A DNA stretch of 64,000 nt. Origin: Cichorium intybus (taxonomy: Eukaryota; Streptophyta; Magnoliopsida; Asterales; Asteraceae). A program made the position numbers and the translations under genes. The DNA lies in the NCBI GenBank assembly GCA_023525715.1, contig CM042012.1, positions 58,385,705 to 58,449,704 on the forward strand, read 5' to 3'. The notes under the pieces are model-generated. The model was given only the letters and a program-made list of their open reading frames with translations. It did no database searches and had not been told where the DNA came from. How positions within the stretch are numbered: the first letter of the stretch is position 1; every line of letters begins with the position of its first letter. Positions 45,818-58,181 of the stretch are shown piece by piece.

Positions 45818-45971
45818 CCATTTAACGGAAGAAAATAGACGATAATGGCTCTAGGGACCATTTCTGCAAGTCTTTGGTCACCACAGGAACCCTGGATATG
45901 AGATTTGAAAAGATGAACTCCCACTGTAATTTCTGGTCAACCACAAGACCAACCAAAACTGTAATTTACTC
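45818..45971 (-). repeat. Right terminal inverted repeat of the composite
   Basis: Reverse complement of the left end. A second TIR-like head in the opposite sense (TACAGTTTTGGTCCCTG, near 45778) lies just inside, so this end alone could form a 200-bp hairpin. Confidence 0.8.
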
Positions 45972-46210
45972 TTAATTTTATATTTCTATTTCTGTTTATT
46001 GAATAAACAATATTCATAATAAAAGGTTAATAGATGTGGAGCGAGAGAAAGCCACACCTGATAAGCGTAACAGAAAATGCACGTGCTTTGTTAACCCGCC
46101 AAAAGCGAAACTTTTCTTAATACAAGCGAAAAATTCAAATCTCACCAGGTACTAACAAACCATCTCTGCCGTCCGATATTCCACTTCTTAAATCAACGGC
46201 CAGAAATCAC

Positions 46211-46266
46211 AATCCGCGTCAATCACAACCCACCAATCAGCACACCCTTCATCATCCTACATAAAC
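46211..46266 (+). promoter_or_regulatory. H2B promoter elements, second gene
   Basis: AATCCGCG (46211-46218) matches 7 of 8 bases of the histone octamer GATCCGCG. CCAAT occurs at 46233, and a weak TATA-like ACATAAAC at 46259-46266, about 100 bases before the ATG. Confidence 0.6.
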
Positions 46267-46365
46267 AAACTCCCCATAAACCGCATCTCCACACTTCGTT
46301 CCCAATCGAACTCACCTTCCTTCACACACAGTCAAAACTCAAAACCCACTTTTCTCTAACCAACA

Positions 46366-46767
46366 ATGGCACCAAAAGCAACAGCGGAAAAGAAACCGGC
46401 TGCCGAGAAGAAGCCAAGAGCCGAGAAGAAGCTCCCGAAGGACGCCACCGCCGCCGGGGCCGACAAGAAGAAGAAGAGGAACAAGAAATCTGTGGAAACC
46501 TACAAGATCTACATCTTCAAGGTTCTGAAACAGGTTCATCCCGATATTGGGATCTCAAGCAAGGCGATGGGGATCATGAACTCATTCATTAATGATATTT
46601 TTGAGAAATTGGCCCAGGAAGCTTCGAAACTCGCTCGGTATAACAAGAAGAACACTCTTTCGTCGAGGGAGATTCAAACTGCGGTTAGACTTGTATTGCC
46701 TGGTGAATTGGCTAAACATGCGGTTTCTGAAGGTACCAAGGCTGTGACTAAGTTTACTAGCTCTTAG
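46366..46767 (+). CDS. H2B: Histone H2B (133 aa)
   Basis: Intronless ORF from MAPKATAEKKPAAEKKP to AVTKFTSS. The fold region is almost identical to the copy at 33199-33609; differences cluster in the tail (shorter, AGADKKKKRNKK in place of ATDKKKKRNKK) and at QEASKLARYNKKNTLSS versus QESSRLARYNKKPTITS. Codon use differs (GC-rich CTCCCGAAGGACGCC start), so the copies diverged some time ago and are not a recent transposon duplication. The conserved ubiquitination Lys is present. A 5' leader and octamer-like element lie upstream. Probably functional; it supplies nucleosomal H2B. Confidence 0.98.
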   Translation: MAPKATAEKKPAAEKKPRAEKKLPKDATAAGADKKKKRNKKSVETYKIYIFKVLKQVHPDIGISSKAMGIMNSFINDIFEKLAQEASKLARYNKKNTLSSREIQTAVRLVLPGELAKHAVSEGTKAVTKFTSS

Positions 46768-48544
46768 ATTAGGATTTAATTTGATGTTAGTCGTTTTGAA
46801 TTGGTAGAATGGTTATATTGGTATAACCGATTTAGGGTTTGTGATTGTTTTGGGGCATTTGATGTACATCGGTTGGTTTCTAATTCTAGAGTCGTTGAGC
46901 AATCGTAGTTTAAAGTTAATGGATTTCGTGATTAATTCTCTATTACCGATTTGATTAAGATGAATAATCCTTTGTTAAATTCCTTTTTGATCATCTTTCG
47001 TTTCATTTAACGTCATCTTTCGATTTGTTGTAAACGTTTCGCGTACCATAACCATTGATTGAAACATAAACACTGACATTCGGTTGATTAATCAATCATG
47101 GTTCATTAACACGAAGTTATATTCATAGAATGTGCTCTTTTTATTATCTGTAACTCGTTTCCATCTACAAAAATGTAATCTTTACGATAATATATATACT
47201 TTGCATAATTATCTTTTGTTAAATTGCATTTTGCAAGTTGTTCCAGTTTCAATTCAATGTAAAATATGAATGTTTACAAGAATTTATATACGCATTACGT
47301 TAATTGTAATGTTGCATACAACTGCATCCGTATGTGTTACAGATTATTTTATGATAACTATTTGATTTTTTTTTTTCACAATCTGATATGGTATCACCTA
47401 TCTAGGTTTATTTATATATTGTTAAAATAAAAAAAGTTGATGTTTTTGCTAAAGGCATAAAAAATACAAATCTATTATAAATGTAGACGGGCTTATATAA
47501 GTCAGGCCCACCCCATAATTGTAATGGGCTGACCCAGCGAAATGCGTGAGGACATGGGCATGGACAGGTCATACTGATATTGCGTTAAAAAAGAAATTCA
47601 AAAGGGACTAATTATTTTGATTAACATGTTTGCTTGGTTTACTGTTTTAAAGTTTATTTTTTAGTTGACCCGATATAAAAAATAGGTCGTGGGTGAAAGA
47701 GTTCAACCATTGGATCAATTTAGATGTCTATAATATAGAGATTAATGTTTAGAAGTTCAAGATAATTACAAATACATCAAAAAAGGAAAACTACAAACAA
47801 AAAAAGAGTCCAAACATTAAACAAAACTTGCAATCCTTAGATCCTCATCAACAAAAACGGAGCCATTTTTCTACAATATCAAATAAGAAATTTTTACTAC
47901 CATATAATAATAATAAACTAAAAACACTGGAATCGCAAGACCTTTTATGTTTAGTTTTCATGTTAAACTTGGTTTTTGTAAAGGTGCGGGTCAATGATTC
48001 AACTGGATTTATAGTAAAAACGGCAACTAATTCAATTCGATTCATAAATAAATAAAAACCCGTTCCTAGTTGACCCGTTCTTTTCACTAGTCGATACTCC
48101 AACCGATACGACAGACTCGATTAACCTAGTCTTAAAATGTTGGTTTGGTATGTACTACACCCAACGTCTTCCTTAGAGGTGTTTGAGATTGCTTTTCCAA
48201 AGTGTTTATTGATTTATTTTTGTTTTTGAAAAAATCAGTAAACTTTAAAATGTGTTTGAAAAATACATAAATGTTTTTGAAAATTGTTTTTTACTATACT
48301 TAGTAAGTCATTTTTAGAAAGTCACATGCTCCTTAGTTTTTAAAAAGATTTTATAACGTATTACCCTAAAAAAAGTATAATACATGTATAAGTTAATCTA
48401 AACATCTTTTTAAGAGAGGTTATCAACTTATAGTTTTTTGCTATTACATAAACTAATTCAAACACCTTTTTAAAGACTCATTTTTGTTAACACATAAACT
48501 AATAAACACTTTTATCAAAAAGTGGTTATCGAGTCAAATAAGAA
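46768..48544. other. 3' flank of H2B and intergenic DNA
   Basis: AT-rich, with short random ORFs only. The first 150-200 bases should hold the H2B 3' UTR. Nothing else is supported. Confidence 0.5.
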
Positions 48545-48822
48545 ATCCCAAACACCCCTATATATTCTGCCACTGTTGTTCATCTCCACCGACATCACCT
48601 TCATTCATCTCCTCTGACGCTGAACTAGATCCACCTGCTTTTCAGGGGGATTTTTGAAGACTACCAGAAAACCCACCTATAAGCAATCCTAAACACCCTA
48701 ATATAATCTTCCCTTCTGACACCCTTGTTCATTTGCACCGACACCACCTTTATTCATTTCCTCTGACGCTGAACTAGATCCACCTGCTTTTCAGGGGGAT
48801 TTTTAAAGACTACCAGAAAACC
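48545..48822 (+). repeat. Direct duplication, 141-bp period
   Basis: The copies at about 48545-48679 and 48686-48822 share CTCTGACGCTGAACTAGATC and GATTTTTRAAGACTACCAG. The 3' two-thirds are nearly identical; the first third has diverged. Confidence 0.85.
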
Positions 48823-49139
48823 CACCCGTCCACCCTCTTTTCTCATATTATCTCATATCTGGAAATAGAAACTATGAACTCATGGCTACCCAACGTCAAC
48901 ATAAATCTATTCAAACATCACCAACCAACTACAATCCTAAATTTACAAATTCTTAAAGCCAATGAAGGTGGTGGTGGTGGACGAAGGTGTAGGTGAGTAG
49001 TGAGTATGGAAAAATGTCAAATCAATGTGGTATAATAAGTAATAAGGAGGGATGATTTAGTAAAATAATATTAAAAAAATAAAGAAGGAGGGGGTGTATT
49101 TAGTAATCAGGAGGGGTCGGGGGCACAAATAGAACCACC

Positions 49140-49377
49140 GTTAGTTAAATCTATTGAATATTATTTAGGAATAAACAAAAATCAAGAAAATCACACAAGA
49201 AGCAAAAGACACAGATTTAATGTGGTTCGTTCAAGGTGACCTACGTCCACACGACAATGGATAGAGTATTTTCATTCACAAGCTTGGTGCACAAGTTACA
49301 AGGATTACAATTGTCTCACAGACACTTTAGCTCTCACGACACCCTAATATGATGCAACTATTTATAGGCATTGATAC
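49140..49377 (-). mobile_element. Copia LTR-like remnant cut by element D
   Basis: Phrases such as CACAGATTTAATGTGGTTCG, ACCTACGTCCAC and a terminal ...TTTATAGGC are typical of the reverse strand of a common plant copia LTR. It is not delimited and stops at D's insertion point. Confidence 0.35.
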
Positions 49378-49689
49378 TGTTAGATTAAGGTGTCTAAACC
49401 ATAATTATAATTGATACATATGTTAGAATTGATAGAAGCACAGTCCTTTTGAGTTGCCCTCATAACATGGCAGAGGACAAGATTGCATATAGAGAGAGAT
49501 TGATATATTATGGAGATAATATATTAATCAGAAGAGGAATAAATAATTTATTATATATTATGAGAATAATATATTAATTAAAAATTATGATATTTAATTA
49601 AAGATTAATCAGAAATTAATTTTGGGATTAATTGGATTAATTAAATATGGAGGGGTTAGATTATAAATTGTTTAATTGTTGGGCAATAG

Positions 49690-50365
<676 letters not shown>

Positions 50366-50796
50366 GAATATATATGTATATATGTTAATTATGGAGCCTT
50401 TCTTATATATGGCAATGATAAGTCAACTAGCTTGTATGATAAATGGGTTATCATATCAGAAGCTTAAATATGGCAGTTATCTATCATAAGATTTATCAGT
50501 TTTGGGCTATAAATAGAGGCCCTCCCCACACCATATGTTCACGCCAATATGAGGAGTTCCTCCTCATTCTCTCTTTCTCTCTTCCTTGTGTATTTCTTGG
50601 GTGTGAGCCATTAGAGACACGACACTTGTGGTGCTTGCTTCCAAGAGATCTAAGGATCAAAAGGTTAATTTTATTGTGAAATTTATTTGATTCTTATTTT
50701 GTTCATAGTTATAGGTTCAATAGATGAAAACATAGATCCTTTAGGGTGCATGTGAACTTAAGTGATTTTGTTCATAGTTTGCTTAAAACCCATCAG

Positions 50797-50808
50797 TGGT
50801 ATCAGAGC
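50797..50808 (+). other. Primer binding site of D, tRNA-iMet
   Basis: TGGTATCAGAGC one base after the LTR end. Confidence 0.93.
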
Positions 50809-52020
50809 TAGATCTGTTTTTTGTTGAACTGTTATAATTGTTGAACTGTTAAAATGTTTTAATGGAATTAATGCCTTGGTCTCAAGGGTTTCGACATATG
50901 CTAGGGTTTTTAAATAAACCCTATCCTCCACCCTAATTGGCGAAAATAAGGAGGTGGTCCTTTAGGTTTCTTTATTTTTGGTAATTGTGATTATCTAATA
51001 AATGAAAACTCTTGATCCTTATTTTAGATAACTTGGTGGACAAGAATAGGATTAAGTTAAATTATTTAATTAGTTAATCCTCATGTGATTTAAATTAATT
51101 AATTTAATTAACAGTTAATTAAAAGACATAGATTAAATCACTTTAGGTTTAAATTTTAAATTTTAATTTAAATAGTTTATATTTTGAAAATTTAAAAAGA
51201 CAAAACCTAAATATTTTAAATGTTTAAAATACACCTTATACATATTATTATTAAATGTTAATACCTATATGTATAAGATTAAGTCAGTCAAATCGCTAGT
51301 ATGCCTCATTCAGAAAACTGGTCTATAAGGGGGTATAATGAAACTACCTATAAAATGACGGTTGAATGGGTGTCCACCCTCACCCACCACTCCCTTGATC
51401 AGTGGACTGTCGTTAGCAGAAGGGGTTTGATGGGACAAAGCTAATCTCATTAAAAGTATAATGCTATTAGTGACAAAAGTACTAGAACCTTTTAAAAACC
51501 CAAACTCTAGCTACTTAGGAAAATGTGAAAAGTATGCTAATCCATGAAGTTGCACATTACACTTTATGGGTCATTAGTGGAGCGTGGGTGGTTAACTGGC
51601 ACACTAATTGAGACTCATGAAGAGTGGTGATGGGTATCTCGTGTCTTTATCATTGTTGATGGAGCTCGTGTGGATAACCGACACATCAATCGAGATGATA
51701 AGTGACATTGAGGTTACCAAGTAATTTGCATGGTTATTTCACATCTTGTTTGTGATCCTTGGCATCCTAGTCACAAACAGAAGAGAATAATCCGAGATTA
51801 AACATGCCATTGACTTTGGTCAATGAATCTCACAAACCCAGGAATTTCATTAGACTGAAATTGATAATAGTATATCTACCTTAATGACCATCATGTTGTG
51901 ATTGCGACATCCCTCTTCACACCATAGTTGGGGCATTTTGGGTCCTAGCCTTATTAAATATTAATTGGGTAATTATTAATAAGGACAAAAAAATTAAACT
52001 AGTAAATTTTGATTTTATAG

Positions 52021-52470
52021 ATGTCTGAAGATAGTGTCAACTCTCCTCCTCCTCCTACACCCATTATTGAAGGCTTCAGAAAATTCTTGCTAAATATGAA
52101 TAAGGTGACTGGACTTAACTACGTGGATTGGATCCGCCAATGGAGATTGGTTATGAGATACGTAGATAAGGAATACATCATTGACTTCCCACTTCCCTTC
52201 CTACCTAAGCATGGTCTCACTCAACAGTTGGTTGACCACCATAACTTCCTGATTGATGAGGACGAAGAGGTTTGCCTTCTCATGCTATTAACCATTAACC
52301 CCGCCATCCACAGGGATTTTGAATTCCTGGGGCCACATGAGTTAATTCAACTGGTTGAGGAAAGGTTCCAAGAACCGGTTAGGCAGGAAAAACTTAGGAT
52401 CTACGAAAAGCTTGGTGAGACTAGGCTAAGAAAGGGACACCATGTTAGTACACACTTTCTCAAGATTTAA
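52021..52470 (+). CDS. Copia-type gag N-terminal ORF of element D (149 aa)
   Basis: The best-preserved gag of the A/B/D family. After a proline-rich start (MSEDSVNSPPPPTP) come the copia-gag (UBN2-type) markers VTGLNYVDWIRQW and EDEEVCLLMLLTINP, then ELIQLVEERFQE. The frame stops at 52470 (HFLKI then TAA), where homologues continue. Beyond it, to about 52800, recognisable gag sequence goes on (GYLEELYKLGHPLS, MEMHSMLTL) with stops. Gag would form the capsid-like particle; this ORF is truncated to about half the usual length. Confidence 0.8.
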   Translation: MSEDSVNSPPPPTPIIEGFRKFLLNMNKVTGLNYVDWIRQWRLVMRYVDKEYIIDFPLPFLPKHGLTQQLVDHHNFLIDEDEEVCLLMLLTINPAIHRDFEFLGPHELIQLVEERFQEPVRQEKLRIYEKLGETRLRKGHHVSTHFLKI

Positions 52471-52800
52471 GGATACTTGGAAGAGTTGTACAAGCTTGGT
52501 CACCCTCTCAGTCAAGAAGCAAGCGTCAATGGATTGCTCGCATGTCTGAATAAGGAGTACGAACCGTTCGTACAAATATACATGGAAAGGGACCTACACA
52601 AGACCTTCATGGAAATGCATTCAATGTTGACTCTATAGGAGTCACTCATAGAGTTGCATAGTTCGGGATTGAGTCCAGCTCTGGAGCACATCAGGAATCC
52701 ATCCAGATGGGTCTTGGGATGTCTTAAGCTGGGAATTCACAGGGAGTCACAGATAAATGGAAAACGCTCCAAAGCCAAACAGTTTGGCAACTCAGGTATA
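52471..52800 (+). pseudogene. Rest of element D gag, with stops
   Basis: Continues the gag frame after the stop at 52468-52470, with further in-frame stops (for example within TATAGGAG near 52636). The end, FGNSG plus a short tail, matches the 3' end of gag in A and B. Confidence 0.75.
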
Positions 52801-53179
52801 TGTAAAAACTCAAACTCCTAATCCTTAATTCCTTGATACAAGATGTGATAGTCATATTTGCTTTATATACAGGGTCTTAGTAGGACGCATGACATTGTCG
52901 CATGGGAGCACGTTCAGATTGGATCTCGGGCTCGTGCAGTTTTGGAGTTTAGTTAGATGTTTTGAGATTGTTATTAGAAAGTATGATATTGTTTTCACAT
53001 AATGCATTGTTGAAGGATATTTTTTTGATTTAATAAAAGTTATTTTCTTTTAAAACATGATGTTTTAAATTATCCTTGAAATGTTATGTGAATGCATATA
53101 TTGATTACTTGAATGTTGATGCATCCAAAGTGTATTGGATTTGATGATTGTGTTTGTATAAATTTTATAAGAATTACCT

Positions 53180-53335
53180 CAACCAAAGGTCCAGTTGGAC
53201 AGGACTTTGGAATCATTTGACTTAGAGTCAAATGATGAAGTAAGTTCTTAATTAAAATGAATTATTGCAAGGAATGAATCACCCAAGTATCCGATAGGCA
53301 GGATCTTGGAATCAATTGACTTAGAGTAAAATGAT
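53180..53335 (+). repeat. Two copies of the stem-loop module in D
   Basis: The first copy has a perfect 11-base inverted repeat ATCATTTGACT-TAG-AGTCAAATGAT (53212-53236), preceded by CCAAAGGTCCAGTTGGACAG, which also folds. The second copy, near 53281-53335, is diverged. Confidence 0.85.
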
Positions 53336-54880
53336 GAATTCATATCTTGAATAATTAACAAAGTCACAAATTTACATGAGAATGTAAAAGATATTTGAGA
53401 TTATGAGTAACGATCACAATGATTATTGTGAATTACTCAGAATCAAGTAAAACACAAATGAGTTATACCTCCAAATATTTGCCATTCGGAATGACAAATA
53501 TAACGTCACTTATCAGAATAAGTGATTGAAACCTTGAACTGTTCAAGGGTTTCAAGGGAAGTATAAGATCAACAAAACCTGAGTAAAACACAACTATGAA
53601 ATTGTTTCACAGTTCATACTCTTCCAAGAACATTAAAGGGTTATGATGTGTCTTAAGGAAGATTAAGCATTGATCGAAACGGTTCGATCCTCGATGTATT
53701 AAATACACTTCCAATAAGTTTCGATAAGTTAGACTTCCAACCAGTCAGTCGATAAAACCATATTAGCACCATATCTTAAACTAAGTAGGTTGCACAGACA
53801 CCGTCTGAAGTGCAAAATCGGGTTCACCCCACTTGTACAAGGAATTGTTCAGGATCATGGAGTGTTAGTTTGAACCTCATAACATGGCTGAACTTGTTCA
53901 AAAGTGTCGTTTCATTGGCCATTCCGCCTGTACCAGTAAATGTGGAGTCCTTTTAAAAAGAACTCACATTCTAAGAAAACAATGGGAGCTCGAGTAATCC
54001 TAAAGGAGTTCAAGGATTAGCCAAAGGGAAAAAAGCCTATAGTCATCACTAGATCTTGACCAGGAATCAGATTCCTGTTAAACCTGACATATCATTCTCT
54101 TAGCAAACCAGTAGTGTTAGTCGCCATCATAAGGAGTTATGATCTGGATGACATACCGGTTAGTAGTAAAACACTAAAGTTGGTATGGATAATCAATCTT
54201 GCAACTTGGAAGCATTGGTGCGCTCGGTTGCCACCAAATAAGAGAAATTAAGAGCGAGACTCGGTCCATGTGACGATTTGACTGATTTTACACCTGGCTA
54301 AGAGCCAGTGGGAGTAATTGAATCATCAAAAGAAGGGAACATATAGAGAAATGTACCTACATTTTATACAAGAATGGTTGAGTGATGCAATACTCATAGT
54401 CATGTGATTGAATTTGAAAGAGACGCTCTCAACAGAACTAAAACAAATCTGAAAGGATATTGTTTGCTATCACTACAACTTGCAATCCGAACCACTTTCT
54501 AGAAATGGAAAACCATAGGGGTTGTGTGTAAGACACAACCAACATGGTTTAGAACATGCCGATACAAAAGGTACATAGCCCCGAAGTTCGTCGGACGGGC
54601 ACCTCACATGGAAGGATCTTCGGATTCTCAAATATGCCAAAAGTTTGGATTTGGTGAATAGTCCAAAAGAGTCATGTGATTATGTCAAAAGTTTTGGAGT
54701 TTGTATTCTCAAAGTATGCAAAAAGGTTTTGGTTTTTATGAATAGTCTGAAAGAGTTCCAGAACTATGTCAAAGCTAGTGGGAGTATCATTAAGATCTAC
54801 TTTTCAATGTATGTCGGTACATACTATTCTGGGAAATATCTCTCATCACTACAAAGTGTAATGACTCGACATGAGAGTTG
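53336..54880 (+). other. Element D interior, non-coding
   Basis: Collinear with 13526-14950 of element B. All frames are broken and no pol motif is seen. It ends at the solo-LTR insertion. Confidence 0.75.
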
Positions 54881-54885
54881 ATTTC

Positions 54886-57874
54886 TGTCACACCCCCAAA
54901 CCACGATGGCGGAAACGTCTGAGGGTGGATGACTTCACGAACAGTATCACAACAACGTTTGTACAATAGTGATCAAAGCAAACACATCCATCATATACAT
55001 AATTGTAAATGTTACAAGAGTTCAAAAGATTGTACGTTTTAAATACAATTACAATATGATATCAAAATACATAGTATGACGCCATAGCGACCCATCGTCA
55101 AAGGTTGTAGTTACCTTATAAATTTCCTGAGAATACAAGTAGTTTGAAAGAGTGTCAACATTACGTTGGTGAGTTCATAAGATTTTTGTATGAGAAAATC
55201 CATAATCATTTTTCTTTGTAAAAGGATAGTGTTTGAAACCATAAAATCCAATATTTTCTAATAAATGAGTCGTACTCTTAAAACCCAAAGACCGAGAATG
55301 TATAAGTATTTCTATACTTGAAAATAGTATTACGTAGTTTTATTCTTGTATGAAACAGTGTAACTAGATGTTTACTCGTAGACCAATCGTAGATTTAATT
55401 CTGTAAAACTCATATGTATAAGTAAACCATACTTATATTTATATAACTGAAAAAACGTAGTTTTAATTTCCATAGAACCAGTGTGTGTAAGTAAAAAACC
55501 ATACTTACAGTTGTAACTTGTCAAAAATGTAGTTTTAATACCATAAAACTTGTATGAGGAGTCTCTTTCCTTGTAAAATGTAGTATTGTAATCCAAGAAA
55601 ATCCAATATTTTCTTATGAATGTATCCAAGTCCGTAAAACCCAAGGACTAAAATGTATAGCATAGTTTGTAGTATAAAGCCATTGAAAATGTATATTTCC
55701 ACGTAAACAATTTAATAAGTTGATTTCCCATGCGAGACGCCCTATAACCATACTGTGACCATGTAGGCCTGCTTCGACGTTCTTCAGGCGTCGGACTGTT
55801 ATGACATTTGTCACCTCAGACCCGTCGGTCTAGCTGTAGCTAGCAGCTCAGGTGCGGGGTTGTCAATCCCGTATAGATCTATACACAAATATCACGTTCT
55901 CTTACCGAGACTCTGGTTATAAATTTCAGGACTTATAGTATGTACTTAAATAAGCACTGTGAAGACCCGTCTCACAAAAATGTATGTATCAATCAACTTG
56001 TTTACGTAAAGTTTGTATATGAAAAACCATTGTATTTGCCCATTATCATTTTTCCCATGATAATATAGTAATGTATAATAATTATATATTTGTATATAAT
56101 TAATTATCTTATTCTAACGGTTATAGTAACATTTGTAACCACAAACTATTCCTATAATAGTTTATTTTTAGTATTCTTGTCGTGAAAAACATATATTTAC
56201 GAATATATGTGAAATAACTTATTTAAATGGTTATAAAGAACTCATTTTAAGATATATTATCCACAATAGTGGTGTAATAAATTGGTTATACCCATTATTA
56301 ATTCAAGTATAATATTTCATGACTATCAAATAAAGAACGGCCAGGTAGAAGATCAAATGGGGAGGCAGGACCCTTTCAGCGTATAAGCCTTTCGGAAATC
56401 CAACAACCTAGCCCAAATGATCGGCCTAGACACCGCCCTCATAAGTAGATCATTCGATATTATTTTTGGAACTATAATTGAATTGTTGTCATAATGATGT
56501 TTACAAAATTTACATTTTGTTTACTACTGTTACAAATGAGTATAAATAGCTATTTTTATAGTATAACTTGTATTCACCCCCTTAAAAACCTTGAATAAAT
56601 ATAAAAAGAAGGGGTATGAACTCACCTCAATGTCGACTAGGACCTTTTCGCCAATTGTTGTTAGATCGCCCGACTCTTCGTGCTTATAACTCGAACTCAC
56701 TATATTTATAACTGAAATATCTACTTCTAATGCCCATTCTTCGTATATATCTATATATATCGAAGAATCTTCTAGCAATACTATCTAGTGATATAGAGAT
56801 CGATATATGAGTTGTGAGGAATGAGAGGATTTGAGCCTCTATTTATAGTAGGTTTATTTTCGTATAGCAGCCCTCAAGATACAGATATTTGACGTTTATA
56901 GCTTTTAGAAATTGTCAATGACAAAACATACCCTTACAATACTCTTTAAATAGATTTAATAGTTTTTAATTAAAACAAATAATTTTCTTTTATAGAAATA
57001 TAATCTACAAAAATCGTAGTTTAATAATATCAACTTTTTAACTAAAAGTCTTTAACGAATTAACGAAAGGGTATTAATTGTAAGTTTATTGAAAATATAG
57101 GGTTTAAATGTAAATACAATTTCATTTTAAAGAAAAAGAAAATATTAAATATAAAACTAATATCAATTATATTAAATTTTGACGTTAGATTATTCGTATT
57201 GACGACACCGTTTTGACGGTAATTTTCCATTTTATAAAACGACATAATATTATTGATAAACTTAAAAATACGTATCGAATACGTAGTGTTCGAAATGAAA
57301 ATACGAATTCTTTGAAGGTAAAATGTGTAAAATTGATTAAATAATAAAGTGGGACCTACTTTATATAATAATTAAAATAAAATAATGAGAGAATTTCAAA
57401 CATTTGAAACGGCCACAGCCGTGTTTCCATTTTCAACATTTTTGATTATTTTTTTATTTATATTATATATAAATATTTTAATAATCAAACGTCGCTTTCA
57501 AGTTAAATTAAACGTTTTTTTCTATCATAAATTTTTATATATAACGTTTGTAAAAATATAAATACATATTCGGAACCGTCGTATTTTTATCTACGTTTCG
57601 ATATAAAATCTGTAATATTTCGACGAGATTTAAAATTTACCGTTCACTATTCACGCTGGTCACTATTCACGACGTAGAAATTTTTAATTTTTTTTTCAAC
57701 ACGTCTAACTTTGCAGTGTATGTTCGTATAATTGATTTAAATTAGTGTATGTAGTATTATAATGTCCAATAATACATCGTAGAGGTTAAAAACTTATATT
57801 TCAATATCTTGATTTAATGTGTGCTCTGGTTGACTTGAGTTGACTTTCGTTGACTTAATTTGACAGTTGTCACA
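54886..57874 (-). mobile_element. Solo LTR, gypsy E/F family (2989 bp)
   Basis: Minus strand TGTGACAACTGTC to GGTTTGGGGGTGTGACA, flanked by ATTTC at 54881-54885 and 57875-57879. Full-length homologous to the LTR at 38910-41871, with no interior. It was left by LTR-LTR recombination inside element D. Confidence 0.93.
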
Positions 57875-58181
57875 ATTTCCTTTGAAAGATCTAAAAGGGA
57901 TACAATATACTCAAGTGGTTAGCAGTATCTATTAGATAGACAAAGTCATCAGTATTGACCCTACCAATGTGTAAGCATGGTCTTGAATAAGATTCAAGAT
58001 AGGAGACTGCAGAAAGGGATTTTATGGAAATCATGACACAAGGATTATGGATTCTGAAAGGGTTCAGAATAGAACTAATATCAGATTCGATAAGCTGCCT
58101 CAAATTAAATCGATAACGTGTCTCATGAAATGGTCCTAATAACTTGATGTTTGGAGCATAGCAAGTTGGATTCAGGACACG

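Larger units (their letters stand above)
38438..45971. mobile_element. Mutator-like composite (7.5 kb) carrying a gypsy shell and an RWP-RK gene
   Basis: The left end (38438-38590) and right end (45818-45971) are inverted copies that both open GAGTAAATTACAGTTTTGG and share TTGACCAGAAATTACAGTG. They are flanked by the 9-base direct repeat TTAATTTTA (38429-38437 and 45972-45980). Long inverted repeats and a 9-base duplication are the Mutator hallmark. No transposase lies inside, so it resembles a Pack-MULE. Each end alone could be a small MITE of one family, but no separate target duplication is seen around either. The AT-rich TSD is the weakest point. Confidence 0.75.
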
